A DNA stretch of 8,676 bases from an uncultured Oscillospiraceae bacterium. Lineage in GTDB: Bacteria; Bacillota; Clostridia; Oscillospirales; Oscillospiraceae. The notes under the pieces were generated by a model. That model worked only from the letters and a program-made list of their open reading frames with translations, was not told where the DNA came from and did not search any database. The stretch covers positions 1-8,676 of the forward strand of contig CAJOIG010000062.1 in NCBI GenBank assembly GCA_905234575.1, in the 5' to 3' direction. This document shows positions 1 through 6,368 of the stretch, piece after piece. The first letter of the stretch is position 1. Each line of letters begins with the position of its first letter. The position numbers were made by a program, and so were the translations under genes.

Positions 1-650
1 TCGGACTCGAAGATGGGCTCGACGATGTCCACCGCCACGGTGCCGTCGTAGTTGCCGGGGGCCATGGGGACGTTCACGCCGTCCACGGTGAGGAAGGGCG
101 TCACGCCCTCCGCCAGGTCCAGGGTGGTCTCCCTCCCGTCGGAGACGTAGACTAGCCTGTCCTCGTGATAGGAGACGACGGCGTTCTTGCCGGGCGTGCC
201 CTCCAGATCGCCGTACTGGGGCTTCTCCGCCTCGGCGGAAGCGCCGCCGGAGGCCTCGCCGGAGGCGGCGGCCGGATGCTCCTCGGGGATCGCGCTCGCG
301 GGCTCCTCGGAGGCGTCGGCGCTGGGCTCGCCGGACGAGCCGCCGGGGCTGGGTTCGCCGGTGGCCGGCTTGCCGGCGGCGACCCAGGCGTCATAGTCCA
401 GTGCGCCGAGGACCTGGAAGAAGACGCCGAGCTCGGGCGCGGCGAGAAGCGCGTCCATGTCGGCGCAGCCATGGATGACGGCGGCCATGGAATCGGCGTC
501 CTCGGGCAGAGGCGCGCCGGCCGCGGCGAAGTTGCAGAGGTACTGCTGGTAGTCCGCCCAGTCGCCCGGGGCGGCAAAGGCGGCCGTGCCGAGGCTCAGG
601 AGCATGGCGCAGACCATGGCCAGTGCCAGAAGCTTGTTGCGAAGTTTCAT
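1..650 (-). CDS. Secreted protein of unknown function, C-terminus cut by window edge
   Basis: The frame is open from ATG at 650 to the left edge (216 codons, no stop), so the protein is partial. Residues 1-26 form a Sec signal peptide: a KLRNK basic start, a hydrophobic core, and a signal peptidase I site of the AFA|A type. A compact region follows (about 27-93, with Cys39 and Cys62), then a low-complexity Gly/Ser/Ala/Glu/Pro linker (about 94-143), then a beta-rich-looking segment (144-216) with YVSDGRETTLDL. The start is fixed by AGAAGGAGG 7-8 nt upstream. It probably acts outside the membrane, tethered or released. I do not recognise the family. No lipobox or cell-wall sorting signal is visible, though a C-terminal anchor could lie beyond the edge. 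It has its own upstream region and sits behind the terminator of the neighbouring lipoprotein gene, so it looks like a separate transcription unit. Confidence 0.8.
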   Translation of the reverse strand, partial: MKLRNKLLALAMVCAMLLSLGTAAFAAPGDWADYQQYLCNFAAAGAPLPEDADSMAAVIHGCADMDALLAAPELGVFFQVLGALDYDAWVAAGKPATGEPSPGGSSGEPSADASEEPASAIPEEHPAAASGEASGGASAEAEKPQYGDLEGTPGKNAVVSYHEDRLVYVSDGRETTLDLAEGVTPFLTVDGVNVPMAPGNYDGTVAVDIVEPIFES

Positions 651-684
651 GCGGGTTGTTCCTCCTTCTGTTTTCGATACCCCC

Positions 685-690
685 ATTATA
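685..690 (-). promoter_or_regulatory. Probable -10 box for the secreted-protein gene
   Basis: On the minus strand a perfect TATAAT lies 34 nt upstream of the ATG at 650, and the ribosome site lies between them. No good -35 hexamer is found at 16-18 bp (the best is ATGCAA at 17 bp), so the call rests on the -10 box and on its place between the upstream terminator and the gene. Confidence 0.45.
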
Positions 691-734
691 AAAGAGGCCG
701 GATTTGATTGCATTACAGAATCGTTACAATCCCT

Positions 735-762
735 AAAAAATGAAGGCCCGGAAAGGGCCTTC
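735..762 (-). terminator. Rho-independent terminator of the lipoprotein gene
   Basis: Read on the minus strand, GAAGGCCC-TTTCC-GGGCCTTC is a perfect 8-bp GC-rich stem with a 5-nt loop, followed by A and six T. It starts about 22 nt after the stop codon at 785-787. Confidence 0.85.
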
Positions 763-784
763 GCGGTGTGGAATATGGGACTTG

Positions 785-1864
785 TCAGCCGCCGAGCCGG
801 GCGACGACCGTGCTCTCGCCGCCGTCCAGCGGCAGGCGGACCAGGGGCACGGAGGGGTCCTCCTCGTCGGCGAGGAAGGTCTCGTAATACAGGGCGTCGC
901 CGTCCGCGTACCAGAGCACGTAGTAGGCGCCGGTGACCGTGAGGGGCAGACGCTCCGTTTCCGTTCCGTCCGGGCCGAGGACCAGGACGCAGCTCTCGTC
1001 ACGCAGGGGGACGTAGGCGAGCCCGTCCCGGTAAAGCAGGGTGTCCGTGGGCTCCGGCAGGGGAGTCATGGCGCTCACGACGCCGTTTCGGTCCAGCCAG
1101 CCGACGGCGGCGGAGCTGCCGTCCTCGCTGGCGGCGAGAACGCAGAGGGTCTCGCCCTCCGCGGCGAGGCTCAGAACGCCGGTGCCGCCGATTTTGACCT
1201 CCGCGGCCATGGTGCTGTCGTTGCGGTAGAGGCCGTCGGCCTTGGTGTAGTAGATATAGCCGTCCGCGGCGGCGAGCAGCGACGCCCGGTCCGGCAGCGC
1301 GGCGGCGGATTCGCCGGTGACGAGGTCATAGCGCCAGAGGTTCTCGTCCTCGTAGCTCAGGAAAAACAGACTGTCGCCCGCGAGGCAGAAGCGCGCGGCG
1401 GGGGAGACGGAATCCGAAAGGAGCTCCGCCTCGCCGCCCTCGGGGATGCGGTACAGCCGGGTCGGCTCGAGGGAGCGGTAGCCGTCCTTTACGGCGACGT
1501 ACAGCGTGCCGCCGTCCCGGAGAAAGCCCGCGATATAACCGCTGCTGAGCTCCTCCGGCAGAAGCTCCGGCAGGTAGGCGACGGTCTCGCCCTTCGCGAT
1601 GGCGGAGAGAAGGCCGCCGTCCTCCGCCGCGTCAAAGGAGGCGGACAGACGGGAGCTCTCCGCCGCGCCCGGGGAGAGCGTGGGCGGGGGAAGGGGCGTC
1701 TCCTCGGGCTGGGGCGTGTCCGTCGGCGCCGGGGTCGGAGAGGGGGCTTCCGTCGGCGCGGGCGTGGGGGAGGCGGCCTCCGCAGCTGGGGCCTCCGCCT
1801 TGGCGCAGGCGGCCAGGGAGAGAATCAGCGCAAGCGCGCAGAAGAGAAGAAAGATCCGTTTCAT
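785..1864 (-). CDS. Lipoprotein with predicted beta-propeller (DUF5050-like)
   Basis: The protein has 359 residues. Residues 1-20 are a lipoprotein signal peptide with lipobox LAAC, so Cys20 would be lipidated and the protein held on the outer face of the membrane. A Pro/Thr/Glu/Ala-rich linker follows (about 21-75) with near-repeats of the PTPAPTE kind. From about 80 to the end there are repeated short beta-type blocks of the form (D/E)GxLYV, DSLFFLSYEDENLWRYDL, ADGYIYYTKADGLYRND and GDALYYETF. These resemble the blades of DUF5050/TolB-like propellers found in clostridial surface lipoproteins. The propeller is inferred from this periodic pattern. The ligand is unknown and no catalytic motif is seen. 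The start is fixed by AAAAGGAGG at good spacing. It has its own promoter (1900-1928) and terminator (735-762), so it is monocistronic. Confidence 0.88.
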   Translation of the reverse strand: MKRIFLLFCALALILSLAACAKAEAPAAEAASPTPAPTEAPSPTPAPTDTPQPEETPLPPPTLSPGAAESSRLSASFDAAEDGGLLSAIAKGETVAYLPELLPEELSSGYIAGFLRDGGTLYVAVKDGYRSLEPTRLYRIPEGGEAELLSDSVSPAARFCLAGDSLFFLSYEDENLWRYDLVTGESAAALPDRASLLAAADGYIYYTKADGLYRNDSTMAAEVKIGGTGVLSLAAEGETLCVLAASEDGSSAAVGWLDRNGVVSAMTPLPEPTDTLLYRDGLAYVPLRDESCVLVLGPDGTETERLPLTVTGAYYVLWYADGDALYYETFLADEEDPSVPLVRLPLDGGESTVVARLGG

Positions 1865-1899
1865 GGTGCGTCCTCCTTTTGAGGAATGGGGTCAGCTTC

Positions 1900-1928
1900 A
1901 GTATAGCACCCGGCTTCGATGGGTTCAA
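1900..1928 (-). promoter_or_regulatory. Sigma-A-type promoter of the lipoprotein gene
   Basis: On the minus strand TTGAAC (1928-1923), a 17-bp spacer and TATACT (1905-1900) lie 36 nt upstream of the ATG. A TG one base before the -10 hexamer gives an extended -10. The -35 box overlaps the last codons of the preceding protease gene, so the lipoprotein can be transcribed independently of that operon. Confidence 0.6.
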
Positions 1929-2800
1929 GCGGTTTCTTTTCCCGGCCGCAGCAGCACAAAGGCCGCCAGCGCGAACAGGGGGATGCCCGCGACGAGGCCG
2001 AAGGGCGTCGGGCCGAGGAACAGGGAGGGGATGTCGCTCCGCTGGAACAGGATGCCGAGGCCCGCCGCGGCGTTCACCGCGCCGTGGCAGAGGGCCGGAG
2101 CCCAGATGCTGTCCGCCTTTTCCTGCGCGAAGGACAGCAGCGCCCCCAGCGCCGTGGTAGCGACGCACATCAGCAGCATCCCGGTGAATGGCGCGCCCCA
2201 GTAGCCGGTGCCGTACTCGTACCCCGCGCAGAGGATGAGCGGTCCGTGCCAGAGCGCCCAGAGGCACCCGGCGAGGACGATGCCGCCTTTCCGGCCAAAG
2301 CGCCGTGTCAGGTACGGGGTCAGGTACCCCCGCCAGCCGGTCTCCTCGCCCACGGCGAGGAGCGCGTTCAGAAACGGCGCGTAGGTGACGGCCTGCACGA
2401 GCTGGATCGCCGCCAGCACGGGCAGCGGGAAGGGCAAGTCACCGGCGTCCGCTCCCGCGGCCTCGAGCTGGGTTGTCAGATAGGACAGGCTCCCGTCGAA
2501 CCGCGCGGGGAACAGGAGAAAGTACAGCGCCGCGCAGACGATGCTGAGGACCGCCGGGCCGAACCAGGCGAGAAGATACCATTTTCCGTGCCCGGGAATC
2601 GTCGGCTTCCAGCGGATGCCGGTCCTTGCCTCCGAGAGGCCGCCGTGGGACAGCAGCACGCCGAGCAGCGGCATGAACATGGCCGCGGCGACGATGCCCT
2701 GATACCAGAAGCCGCCGAGCAGCATCCCGAGGCCCATGAGCAGCCAGCCGCCGCCGAAGGCCACGGCGATATAGATCCAGAAGCGCTTATTCTCCGTCAT
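1925..2800 (-). CDS. CPBP family (CAAX/Abi) intramembrane metalloprotease
   Basis: This 291-residue, very hydrophobic protein has about seven or eight membrane spans. It carries the family's three signatures in order: GEETGWRGY (Glu152, Glu153, Arg157; EExxxR), WALWHGP (His185), and LCHGAVNA (His239, Asn243; HxxxN). These residues form the metal/catalytic site in Rce1-like proteases, so the enzyme is predicted active within the membrane. Bacterial members process or degrade small membrane peptides and are often linked to bacteriocin maturation or immunity; the substrate here is unknown. The start at 2800 has GGAGG 9 nt upstream and overlaps the end of the RHH gene by 14 nt, which suggests translational coupling. 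It is the last gene of the SPFH-RHH-CPBP operon. No clear terminator follows, and the next gene's promoter lies right at its end. Confidence 0.93.
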   Translation of the reverse strand: MTENKRFWIYIAVAFGGGWLLMGLGMLLGGFWYQGIVAAAMFMPLLGVLLSHGGLSEARTGIRWKPTIPGHGKWYLLAWFGPAVLSIVCAALYFLLFPARFDGSLSYLTTQLEAAGADAGDLPFPLPVLAAIQLVQAVTYAPFLNALLAVGEETGWRGYLTPYLTRRFGRKGGIVLAGCLWALWHGPLILCAGYEYGTGYWGAPFTGMLLMCVATTALGALLSFAQEKADSIWAPALCHGAVNAAAGLGILFQRSDIPSLFLGPTPFGLVAGIPLFALAAFVLLRPGKETA

Positions 2801-2981
2801 TTCCGATGTCCTCCGGGACGTATTTTCCGTTCTTCTTCCGCTGTTTCACGCATTCCGTGAGCAGGTATTCGATCTGCCCGTTCACGGAGCGGAAGTCGTC
2901 CTCCGCCCAGGCGGCAAGCTCGTTGTAGAGCTTGCCGCTGATGCGCAGGACAAATTGCTTTTTGTCGGGCTTCTCCGCCAT
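2787..2981 (-). CDS. Ribbon-helix-helix (Arc-like) DNA-binding protein
   Basis: This 64-residue protein fits the RHH fold: a short strand KQFVLRIS (about 9-16), helix A GKLYNELAAWAEDDFR (16-31), a turn starting with Ser-Val-Asn, and helix B (about 34-49). It ends in a charged tail. Arc-like proteins dimerise through the strand, which enters the DNA major groove; the strand here carries Gln9, Val11 and Arg13 as likely base-contacting positions. Proteins of this type commonly sit beside SPFH genes in clostridia (from memory). The start lies only 6 nt after the SPFH stop and has no convincing ribosome site, so translation is probably coupled to SPFH; the end overlaps the protease gene by 14 nt. 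I infer an operon autoregulator, with the 11-bp repeats at 4077-4109 as possible operator. An antitoxin role is possible, but no toxin partner is visible. Confidence 0.88.
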   Translation of the reverse strand: MAEKPDKKQFVLRISGKLYNELAAWAEDDFRSVNGQIEYLLTECVKQRKKNGKYVPEDIGNDGE

Positions 2982-2987
2982 GGCGGT

Positions 2988-4043
2988 TTAATACAGGCTG
3001 CCGGAGTTCACGATGGGCTGGGCGTCCTTGTTGCCGCAGAGGACGACGAGCAGGTTCGATACCATCGCCGCCTTGCGCTCCTCGTCCAGCGTCACGACCT
3101 CGTTCTGGCTCAGCCGGTCGAGGGCCATCTCCACCATGCCGACGGCGCCGTCCACGATCATCTTGCGGGCGTCGATGATGGCGCTGGCCTGCTGCCGCTG
3201 GAGCATGACCGCCGCGATCTCCGGGGCATAGGCGAGGTAGGTGATGCGCGCCTCCAGGATCTCGAGACCCGCCATGTCCACCTTCTGCTGGATCTCCTGC
3301 CGGATGCGCTCGGCCACGACCTCAGAGGAGCCGCGCAGGCTGCCCTCGTCCGCGACGCCGTCGCCCGTGGTGTCCACGTTCGGGGCCACGTCGTAGGGGT
3401 ACATCCGCACGATGTTTCTAAGGGCGCTGTCCGTCTGGATGGAGAGGAACTCCACATAGTTGTCCACGTTGAAGACGGCCTTCGCGGTGTTCACGACGCG
3501 CCAGATGACCACGATGCCGATCTCCACGGGGTTGCCGAGGCAGTCGTTGATCTTCTGCTTGTTGTTGTCGAGGGTCATGACCTTGAGGGAGAGCTTTGAT
3601 CTCCTTTCCAGAACAGCGCGCATCTCGTCGGTCGTGATGGGGTTCATGCCCCCGGAGGCGACTGCTTTGAGTGAGGAGCCGATGGAACTCGTGCTGCCGG
3701 TGCTCGGCGCGGTGCCCGCGGCGGGGTTCACCGCGGAGCAGAAGGGGTTCACGAAATAGAAGCCCTCGCCCTTGAGGGTGCCGATGTACTTGCCGAACAG
3801 CGTCAGTACCAGCGCCTCCTGGGGCTTGAGGACCTTGAGGCCCATCCACAGGATCCACCCGACGCAAAGCCACAGGATGCCGACGACCAGCGGGAACGCC
3901 CCGTGCCGACCGGCCTCGAGCAGCGAAGCGCCCCAGACGACGAGCGCGATGGCGAGGATGTACAGCAGGATGCTTCCAATGAGCACGACCATGCCGTTTT
4001 TCTTTCCTTCGAGGACGATCTCCTCCGTGTTTCTGGTCTCCAT
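2988..4043 (-). CDS. SPFH/band-7 domain membrane protein
   Basis: The protein has 351 residues. Two membrane spans near the N-terminus (about 19-42 and 50-69) precede an SPFH (stomatin/prohibitin/flotillin/HflK-C) domain beginning at LKPQEALVLTLFGKYIGTLKG (71-91) and the GEGFYFVNPFC turn (93-102). A Ser/Thr/Gly-rich stretch (about 108-148) is a variable insert within the domain. The second half has VIWRVVNTAKAVFNVDNY (179-196) and helical segments rich in Glu/Arg (240-315), as expected for the oligomerising stalk. Relatives form large membrane-bound rings or microdomains that shelter proteases or organise lipids. Pairing with an intramembrane protease in one operon fits that picture, but this is inference. 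The start is fixed by AAGGAGGT 7 nt upstream. Transcription is from the strong promoter at 4086-4114, and it is the first gene of the three-gene operon. Confidence 0.93.
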   Translation of the reverse strand: METRNTEEIVLEGKKNGMVVLIGSILLYILAIALVVWGASLLEAGRHGAFPLVVGILWLCVGWILWMGLKVLKPQEALVLTLFGKYIGTLKGEGFYFVNPFCSAVNPAAGTAPSTGSTSSIGSSLKAVASGGMNPITTDEMRAVLERRSKLSLKVMTLDNNKQKINDCLGNPVEIGIVVIWRVVNTAKAVFNVDNYVEFLSIQTDSALRNIVRMYPYDVAPNVDTTGDGVADEGSLRGSSEVVAERIRQEIQQKVDMAGLEILEARITYLAYAPEIAAVMLQRQQASAIIDARKMIVDGAVGMVEMALDRLSQNEVVTLDEERKAAMVSNLLVVLCGNKDAQPIVNSGSLY

Positions 4044-4076
4044 GCTGATACCTCCTTAGAAAGAGTTGCTTGAATT

Positions 4077-4109
4077 GGTATCAAAATAATATCACTTCAA
4101 TATCGTATT
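4077..4109. repeat. Three 11-bp iterons over the SPFH operon promoter (candidate operator)
   Basis: On the plus strand the core TATCA/TATCA/TATCG begins at 4079, 4090 and 4101, exactly 11 bp apart. The full units are GGTATCAAAAT, AATATCACTTC and AATATCGTATT. One-turn spacing puts all cores on the same DNA face. They cover the -10 box, the spacer and the start region of the SPFH operon, where a bound protein would block transcription. The RHH protein encoded in the same operon is the obvious candidate ligand; that link is inference. Confidence 0.5.
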
Positions 4110-4114
4110 GTCAA
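4086..4114 (-). promoter_or_regulatory. Near-consensus promoter of the SPFH-RHH-CPBP operon
   Basis: On the minus strand there is a perfect TTGACA (4114-4109), a 17-bp spacer and TATTAT (4091-4086). It lies 42 nt upstream of the SPFH start codon, with the AAGGAGGT ribosome site between them. It begins 1 nt after the T-tract of the preceding terminator. Confidence 0.85.
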
Positions 4115-4115
4115 G

Positions 4116-4142
4116 AAAAAATAGAGGGCAAAGCTGCCCTCT
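4116..4142 (-). terminator. Rho-independent terminator of the restriction-modification module
   Basis: On the minus strand AGAGGGCA-GCTT-TGCCCTCT is a perfect 8-bp stem with a 4-nt loop, followed at once by six T (4121-4116). It starts 2 nt after the methyltransferase stop codon and insulates the SPFH operon from the module. Confidence 0.9.
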
Positions 4143-4144
4143 AA

Positions 4145-5050
4145 TTATAGCGCATACGCCTCAAATGAAAGCTGTTCGAACTCGTTTTCTGAATCGTTGG
4201 CGGTCGTAGGTGGTTCGTAATTTGTGAGAAGGGCCTCCACGATCGGATTGCGGTTTTTTTCTTTTGCTCCCACATGGTAAAAGTGTGTCTGTGTGATTTT
4301 ATGGCAGTCTGACCAGATTGTTTCCAGATAGTTGTTTTGTCTGTAAGCGTTATGATCCCATGTTGACAGCATGATATTAGCACGGCTGTGGAGCAAAAGC
4401 TGGTGCAGTTTGATCTCGGATTCTTCATTCCAGCTATCATAATAGTCTACATGTCTTCCTATGTACGGAGGATCACAGTATATAAAATCGTCGGGAGTGG
4501 CCATGGCAATCGTTTTCTCAAAGGACTGACATAAGAAGATCCAGGAGTTTTGTCGTATCAGAGTCTGGACATTGGCAACCTGGTTAACGATTTTTGTCAC
4601 GTATGCCTTTGAAAAGCGATGGGGTTTGTGACCGTACGGGACATTAAATGCATAATCCTTATTAAAACGAATCATGCCGTTAAAACAGGCGCGGTTTAAA
4701 AAAAGAAAATCCATAGGATCATGGGATTGATTGAAACGCTCGCGGACGGCATAGTAATGCTTATCGTCATCACGTTCCAGAAGCGCGCCTTCGCGTTCTA
4801 AAAATGTCCGAACAGAGGATGGGGTAATCGTTCCGATCTTGAGTTGATTGTAAAAGGATATAATATGCGGGTTGATATCGGCAAAAACGGCATTCTTCGG
4901 GCACATATTAAAACCGACAACGCCAGACCCCATAAAAGGCTCTATCCATTTTCCTTGCGGATGCAGAATAGTATTGTCTTTGATGAGTGGCACGAGCTTC
5001 GTCTTGATGCCCTGTATTTTCAGAGGCGGAACTATAATCTGGCCGCTCAT
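4145..5050 (-). CDS. M.EcoRV-like adenine-N6 DNA methyltransferase (predicted GATATC)
   Basis: The protein has 301 residues, the usual length for Dam-type (alpha class) enzymes. It carries the SAM-binding motif EPFMGSG (37-43), preceded by GIKTKLVP (14-21), and the catalytic motif DPPY (193-196) within YCDPPYIGRHVDYY. NRACFNGMIRFN (119-130), CQSFEKTI (174-181) and HFYHVGAKEKNR (256-267) match what I remember of M.EcoRV almost word for word. It would methylate adenine in the host's GATATC sites and so protect them from the partner nuclease. Its ATG overlaps the nuclease stop codon (ATGA, 5047-5050), with AGAGGA upstream as ribosome site, so the two are translationally coupled. Base composition is far lower in GC than the flanks, a sign of transfer. 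Function is very likely; sequence specificity rests on similarity to the EcoRV pair. Confidence 0.94.
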   Translation of the reverse strand: MSGQIIVPPLKIQGIKTKLVPLIKDNTILHPQGKWIEPFMGSGVVGFNMCPKNAVFADINPHIISFYNQLKIGTITPSSVRTFLEREGALLERDDDKHYYAVRERFNQSHDPMDFLFLNRACFNGMIRFNKDYAFNVPYGHKPHRFSKAYVTKIVNQVANVQTLIRQNSWIFLCQSFEKTIAMATPDDFIYCDPPYIGRHVDYYDSWNEESEIKLHQLLLHSRANIMLSTWDHNAYRQNNYLETIWSDCHKITQTHFYHVGAKEKNRNPIVEALLTNYEPPTTANDSENEFEQLSFEAYAL

Positions 5051-5886
5051 TCCGCTTTCCTCTTTGTGGCTTTGGGATTATTCAAGCTGACTGGGAGGCC
5101 GCGGTATTCCAAATACTCCATGAATGAGGAGAGAGGCTTGCGCTTGCCTTTTTTCAGAACCTGTATTATTCCAAAGTTTGACCAGTAATCGTCAAATAAC
5201 TCTTCTCCCGCTTTAGCAAAGACTCCGTTTCCCTGAAGAATATCCTCTATTTTTTGAATACTTCCGATATTGGCTGTGTTTCCGCTTCCGCCCTTGTCAC
5301 TGGCGATTCTCCATTTTTCTTCGGCAAAGAATAAGAAATTGCCAATCACCGATGGTATTTCCTGCAGCTCTTCCATGCTATAAGTACGAGTTTCTGCTTT
5401 ATTGTCTAGGGCTGTCCGCGTGTAGATGATACCAAGGCAAAAATGACCGCTGTATTGATCGTAGGGATACTGGATATTCTTTGTGCTTTGTCGGTCTGTG
5501 AAGTACTCACCATGAGACCCGAGAGTAAAGCCGTTGCAGAATCCGGGATACTCCTCGTCACGATATGTTGTCTTTAAGTCAACCGCAAATTTGATCTTTG
5601 GGTCCGTTTTAGAGATGAATGTCAGATCAGGATACCAGTTTTGGTAAGTTGCCAACTCAATACTATAGCCTACGTCGTCTGCAAAACTCATGAAATACGG
5701 GAAAAGATGGAGTTCCAATATTTTTGAGACGACTTTTGTGTCATTGGAAATAGTATAGATATTCTGGAAGACATCAATAAATCCGCGTATGGTCCACTTT
5801 CCCCCACACTCTATTCTGTCAGCCAGTGTATCCGCGAACTTCTTTAGCTTTTGTAAGAATTCCTTCTTTTCTTCAGCGTACTCCAT
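5047..5886 (-). CDS. EcoRV family type II restriction endonuclease (predicted GATATC)
   Basis: Numbered from the chosen Met, it has 279 residues (EcoRV is about 245; the N-terminus here is longer). The PD-(D/E)xK site is YPDLTF..AVDLKTTY: Asp87, Asp103 and Lys105. The 16-residue gap between the Asps equals that of EcoRV Asp74-Asp90. NDTKVVSKILEL (48-59) matches the EcoRV segment with Glu45, YQNWYPD keeps the Gln of the Q-loop, and GSGNTANIGSI (200-210) is the recognition loop of EcoRV with one Thr changed to Ala. TKNIQYPYDQY (135-145) is also shared. It should cut unmethylated GATATC. I chose ATG 5886 because GGAG..AAGG precedes it; an in-frame ATG at 5901 has no ribosome site and would add five residues. 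No control (C) gene is visible upstream, and the nuclease comes before its methylase, unlike the divergent EcoRV layout. Confidence 0.93.
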   Translation of the reverse strand: MEYAEEKKEFLQKLKKFADTLADRIECGGKWTIRGFIDVFQNIYTISNDTKVVSKILELHLFPYFMSFADDVGYSIELATYQNWYPDLTFISKTDPKIKFAVDLKTTYRDEEYPGFCNGFTLGSHGEYFTDRQSTKNIQYPYDQYSGHFCLGIIYTRTALDNKAETRTYSMEELQEIPSVIGNFLFFAEEKWRIASDKGGSGNTANIGSIQKIEDILQGNGVFAKAGEELFDDYWSNFGIIQVLKKGKRKPLSSFMEYLEYRGLPVSLNNPKATKRKAE

Positions 5887-5962
5887 GTAACCTTTCTCCA
5901 TAATAGTGGATCAGTTTGTTCTTGGAAAACGTGGAACGGCGGAAATCGCGTAAATAGCCGCA

Positions 5963-5987
5963 ATCTCCGCCCTTAAGAGACGGAGAT
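5963..5987. terminator. Terminator-like hairpin between ybaB and the restriction gene
   Basis: ATCTCCG (5963-5969) and CGGAGAT (5981-5987) form a 7-bp stem, extendable by two weaker pairs, around a loop containing CTTAAGA. It lies 16 nt after the ybaB stop. On the minus strand the trailing sequence is TGCGGCTATTTA, a poor T-tract. The better run of five T (5993-5997) follows on the plus strand. It may end the dnaX-ybaB transcript, perhaps imperfectly. The stretch 5887-6002 shows no gene. Confidence 0.35.
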
Positions 5988-6002
5988 CACGGTTTTTAAG
6001 TA

Positions 6003-6353
6003 TCAGAACAGCCCGCCGAGGCCGCCGAGACCGCCGGTGAGGCGGCTCATGGACTGGCTGGACGCCTCCTCGGCCTTGCGGAGCGCCTCGTTCACCGCCG
6101 CGACGATCATATCCTGGAGCATCTCGACGTCGTCGGGATCGACGGCCTCGGGGTCGATGACGACCTCGGTGACTTCCCGCTTGCCGCTGACGGTGGCGCT
6201 CACGACGCCGCCGCCGGAGGTGGCGGTATAGGTCTGTTCCTCCAGCTCCTGCTGCATTTTGAGGAGGTCCTGCTGCATCTTCTGGGCCTGCTTCATCATG
6301 GCGGCCTGGTTCATGCCGCCGTAGCCGCCGCCGGAAAACTTGTTGCGTGCCAT
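6003..6353 (-). CDS. ybaB: YbaB/EbfC nucleoid-associated protein
   Basis: The 116-residue protein has the family layout. A Gly-rich, Met/Gln-rich N-terminus with AAMMKQAQKMQQDLLKMQQE (17-36) forms the first helix of the dimer. A central sheet with VVSATVSGKREVTEVVIDPE (50-69) and a C-terminal helix MIVAAVNEALRKAEEASSQSM (82-102) follow. A Gly/Leu-rich tail with GGLGGLGG ends it. Dimers act as tweezers that bind DNA with little sequence preference and help organise the nucleoid. The position directly after dnaX is conserved across bacteria. Here the gap is 15 nt, and AGGAG 9-10 nt before the ATG fixes the start. The usual third gene of the cluster, recR, does not follow; the restriction-modification island does. 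Confidence 0.96.
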   Translation of the reverse strand: MARNKFSGGGYGGMNQAAMMKQAQKMQQDLLKMQQELEEQTYTATSGGGVVSATVSGKREVTEVVIDPEAVDPDDVEMLQDMIVAAVNEALRKAEEASSQSMSRLTGGLGGLGGLF

Positions 6354-6368
6354 ATCATGTATCTCCTG

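Noticed and set aside
740..1882. Long plus-strand open frame (380 codons) opposite the lipoprotein gene
   Set aside because: It is Arg/Gly-rich with no family features or ribosome site, and lies wholly antisense to a gene with lipobox, promoter and terminator. It is a high-GC shadow, as are the plus-strand frames opposite the protease, SPFH and dnaX genes.
4079..4105. Iteron cores as targets of the neighbouring EcoRV-like system
   Set aside because: They read AATATC or GGTATC on the plus strand, not GATATC. The likeness is only partial and probably chance.
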